Below, piece after piece: positions 7,964 through 8,106 of a stretch of DNA of 8,106 bases. The translations under genes were made by a program, and so were the position numbers. Origin of the DNA: JBOHSA01 sp050732995 (GTDB lineage: Bacteria > Gemmatimonadota > Gemmatimonadetes > Gemmatimonadales > GWC2-71-9); assembly GCA_050732995.1 (NCBI GenBank), contig JBOHSA010000011.1, forward strand, positions 1-8,106. Reading direction: 5' to 3'. The notes beneath the pieces are model-generated. The model did not search any database, was not told the origin of the DNA, and worked only from the letters and a program-made list of their open reading frames with translations. Numbering within the stretch: the stretch's first letter is position 1; every line of letters begins with the position of its first letter.

Positions 7964-8106
7964 GCGGCCCGGTCGCGATCCTCGAGCGCGTGTGCGCCGT
8001 GCGCGGCCTCCGCGGGGCGGTGATCGTGTCGGCGACGGACGGCCTGGTCGTGGCCGAGTCGCTGATGGCGGGCGTGGACGGCCGCGCGGTCGCGGCGCTC
8101 GCGGCG
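7960..8106 (+). CDS. Roadblock/LC7 domain protein, N-terminal part (3' end outside window)
   Basis: The ATG at 7960-7962 overlaps the preceding TGA (ATGA arrangement), and the frame stays open for 49 codons to the window edge. The translation starts MSGPVAILERVCAVRGLRGA, continues with VIVSATDGLVVAESLM and ends in a helix, GRAVAALAA. This is the standard start of a Roadblock/LC7 domain: a first helix, a strand ending in 'a.dGlvva', a second strand and the Ala-rich central helix. Unlike the previous gene, this one has the complete first helix. Bacterial single-domain Roadblock proteins such as MglB act as dimers that regulate Ras-like GTPases; whether this one does is not shown. Overlapping stop and start codons imply coupled synthesis with the TPR-Roadblock protein. 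The C-terminal half, and therefore any extra domain, is unseen. Confidence 0.85.
   Translation, partial: MSGPVAILERVCAVRGLRGAVIVSATDGLVVAESLMAGVDGRAVAALAA

Overview
This is a compact, very GC-rich bacterial segment (one hand-counted 60-base stretch, 7381-7440, is 80% G+C). It carries eight genes, all on the + strand. Gaps between genes are 9 bases or less, and the last two junctions overlap by 8 and 4 bases, so the window reads as one operon cut at both ends. There is no internal promoter- or terminator-sized gap, no RNA gene, no CRISPR array and no transposase. Codon use favours G/C at third positions throughout, and this creates very long spurious ORFs in the other frames.

The first part (2-3201) is a chemosensory signalling core: the C-terminal half of a CheW adaptor, a CheY response regulator, a CheA histidine kinase with all five classical domains, and a CheC CheY-P phosphatase with two active sites. 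The CheY, CheA and CheC sequences look like the Thermotoga/Bacillus branch (CheC instead of CheZ, T. maritima-like P1 motif) rather than the enteric branch.

The second part (3205-8106) is not a standard chemotaxis set. It encodes a 901-residue protein made almost entirely of TPRs, a PATAN/DUF4388 protein with a winged-helix-like middle and C-terminal TPRs, a TPR protein ending in a Roadblock/LC7 domain, and the start of a stand-alone Roadblock/LC7 protein. These families act as scaffolds or as partners of small Ras-like GTPases and type IV pilus motors in other bacteria. A reasonable inference is that the Che core sends its phosphorylation signal to a scaffold/GTPase output, such as surface motility, polarity or pili, rather than, or in addition to, a flagellar switch. 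No receptor, CheR, CheB, CheD, GTPase or motor gene is inside the window, so this remains a hypothesis.

The organism cannot be fixed from the sequence. High GC, CheC-type chemotaxis, PATAN and Roadblock proteins and frequent TPRs suit phyla such as Gemmatimonadota or similar soil/sediment lineages better than Proteobacteria, but with low certainty. Unusual local features are a 13-base G run at the left edge and a purine-rich, lower-GC inverted repeat inside the linker of the TPR-Roadblock gene.
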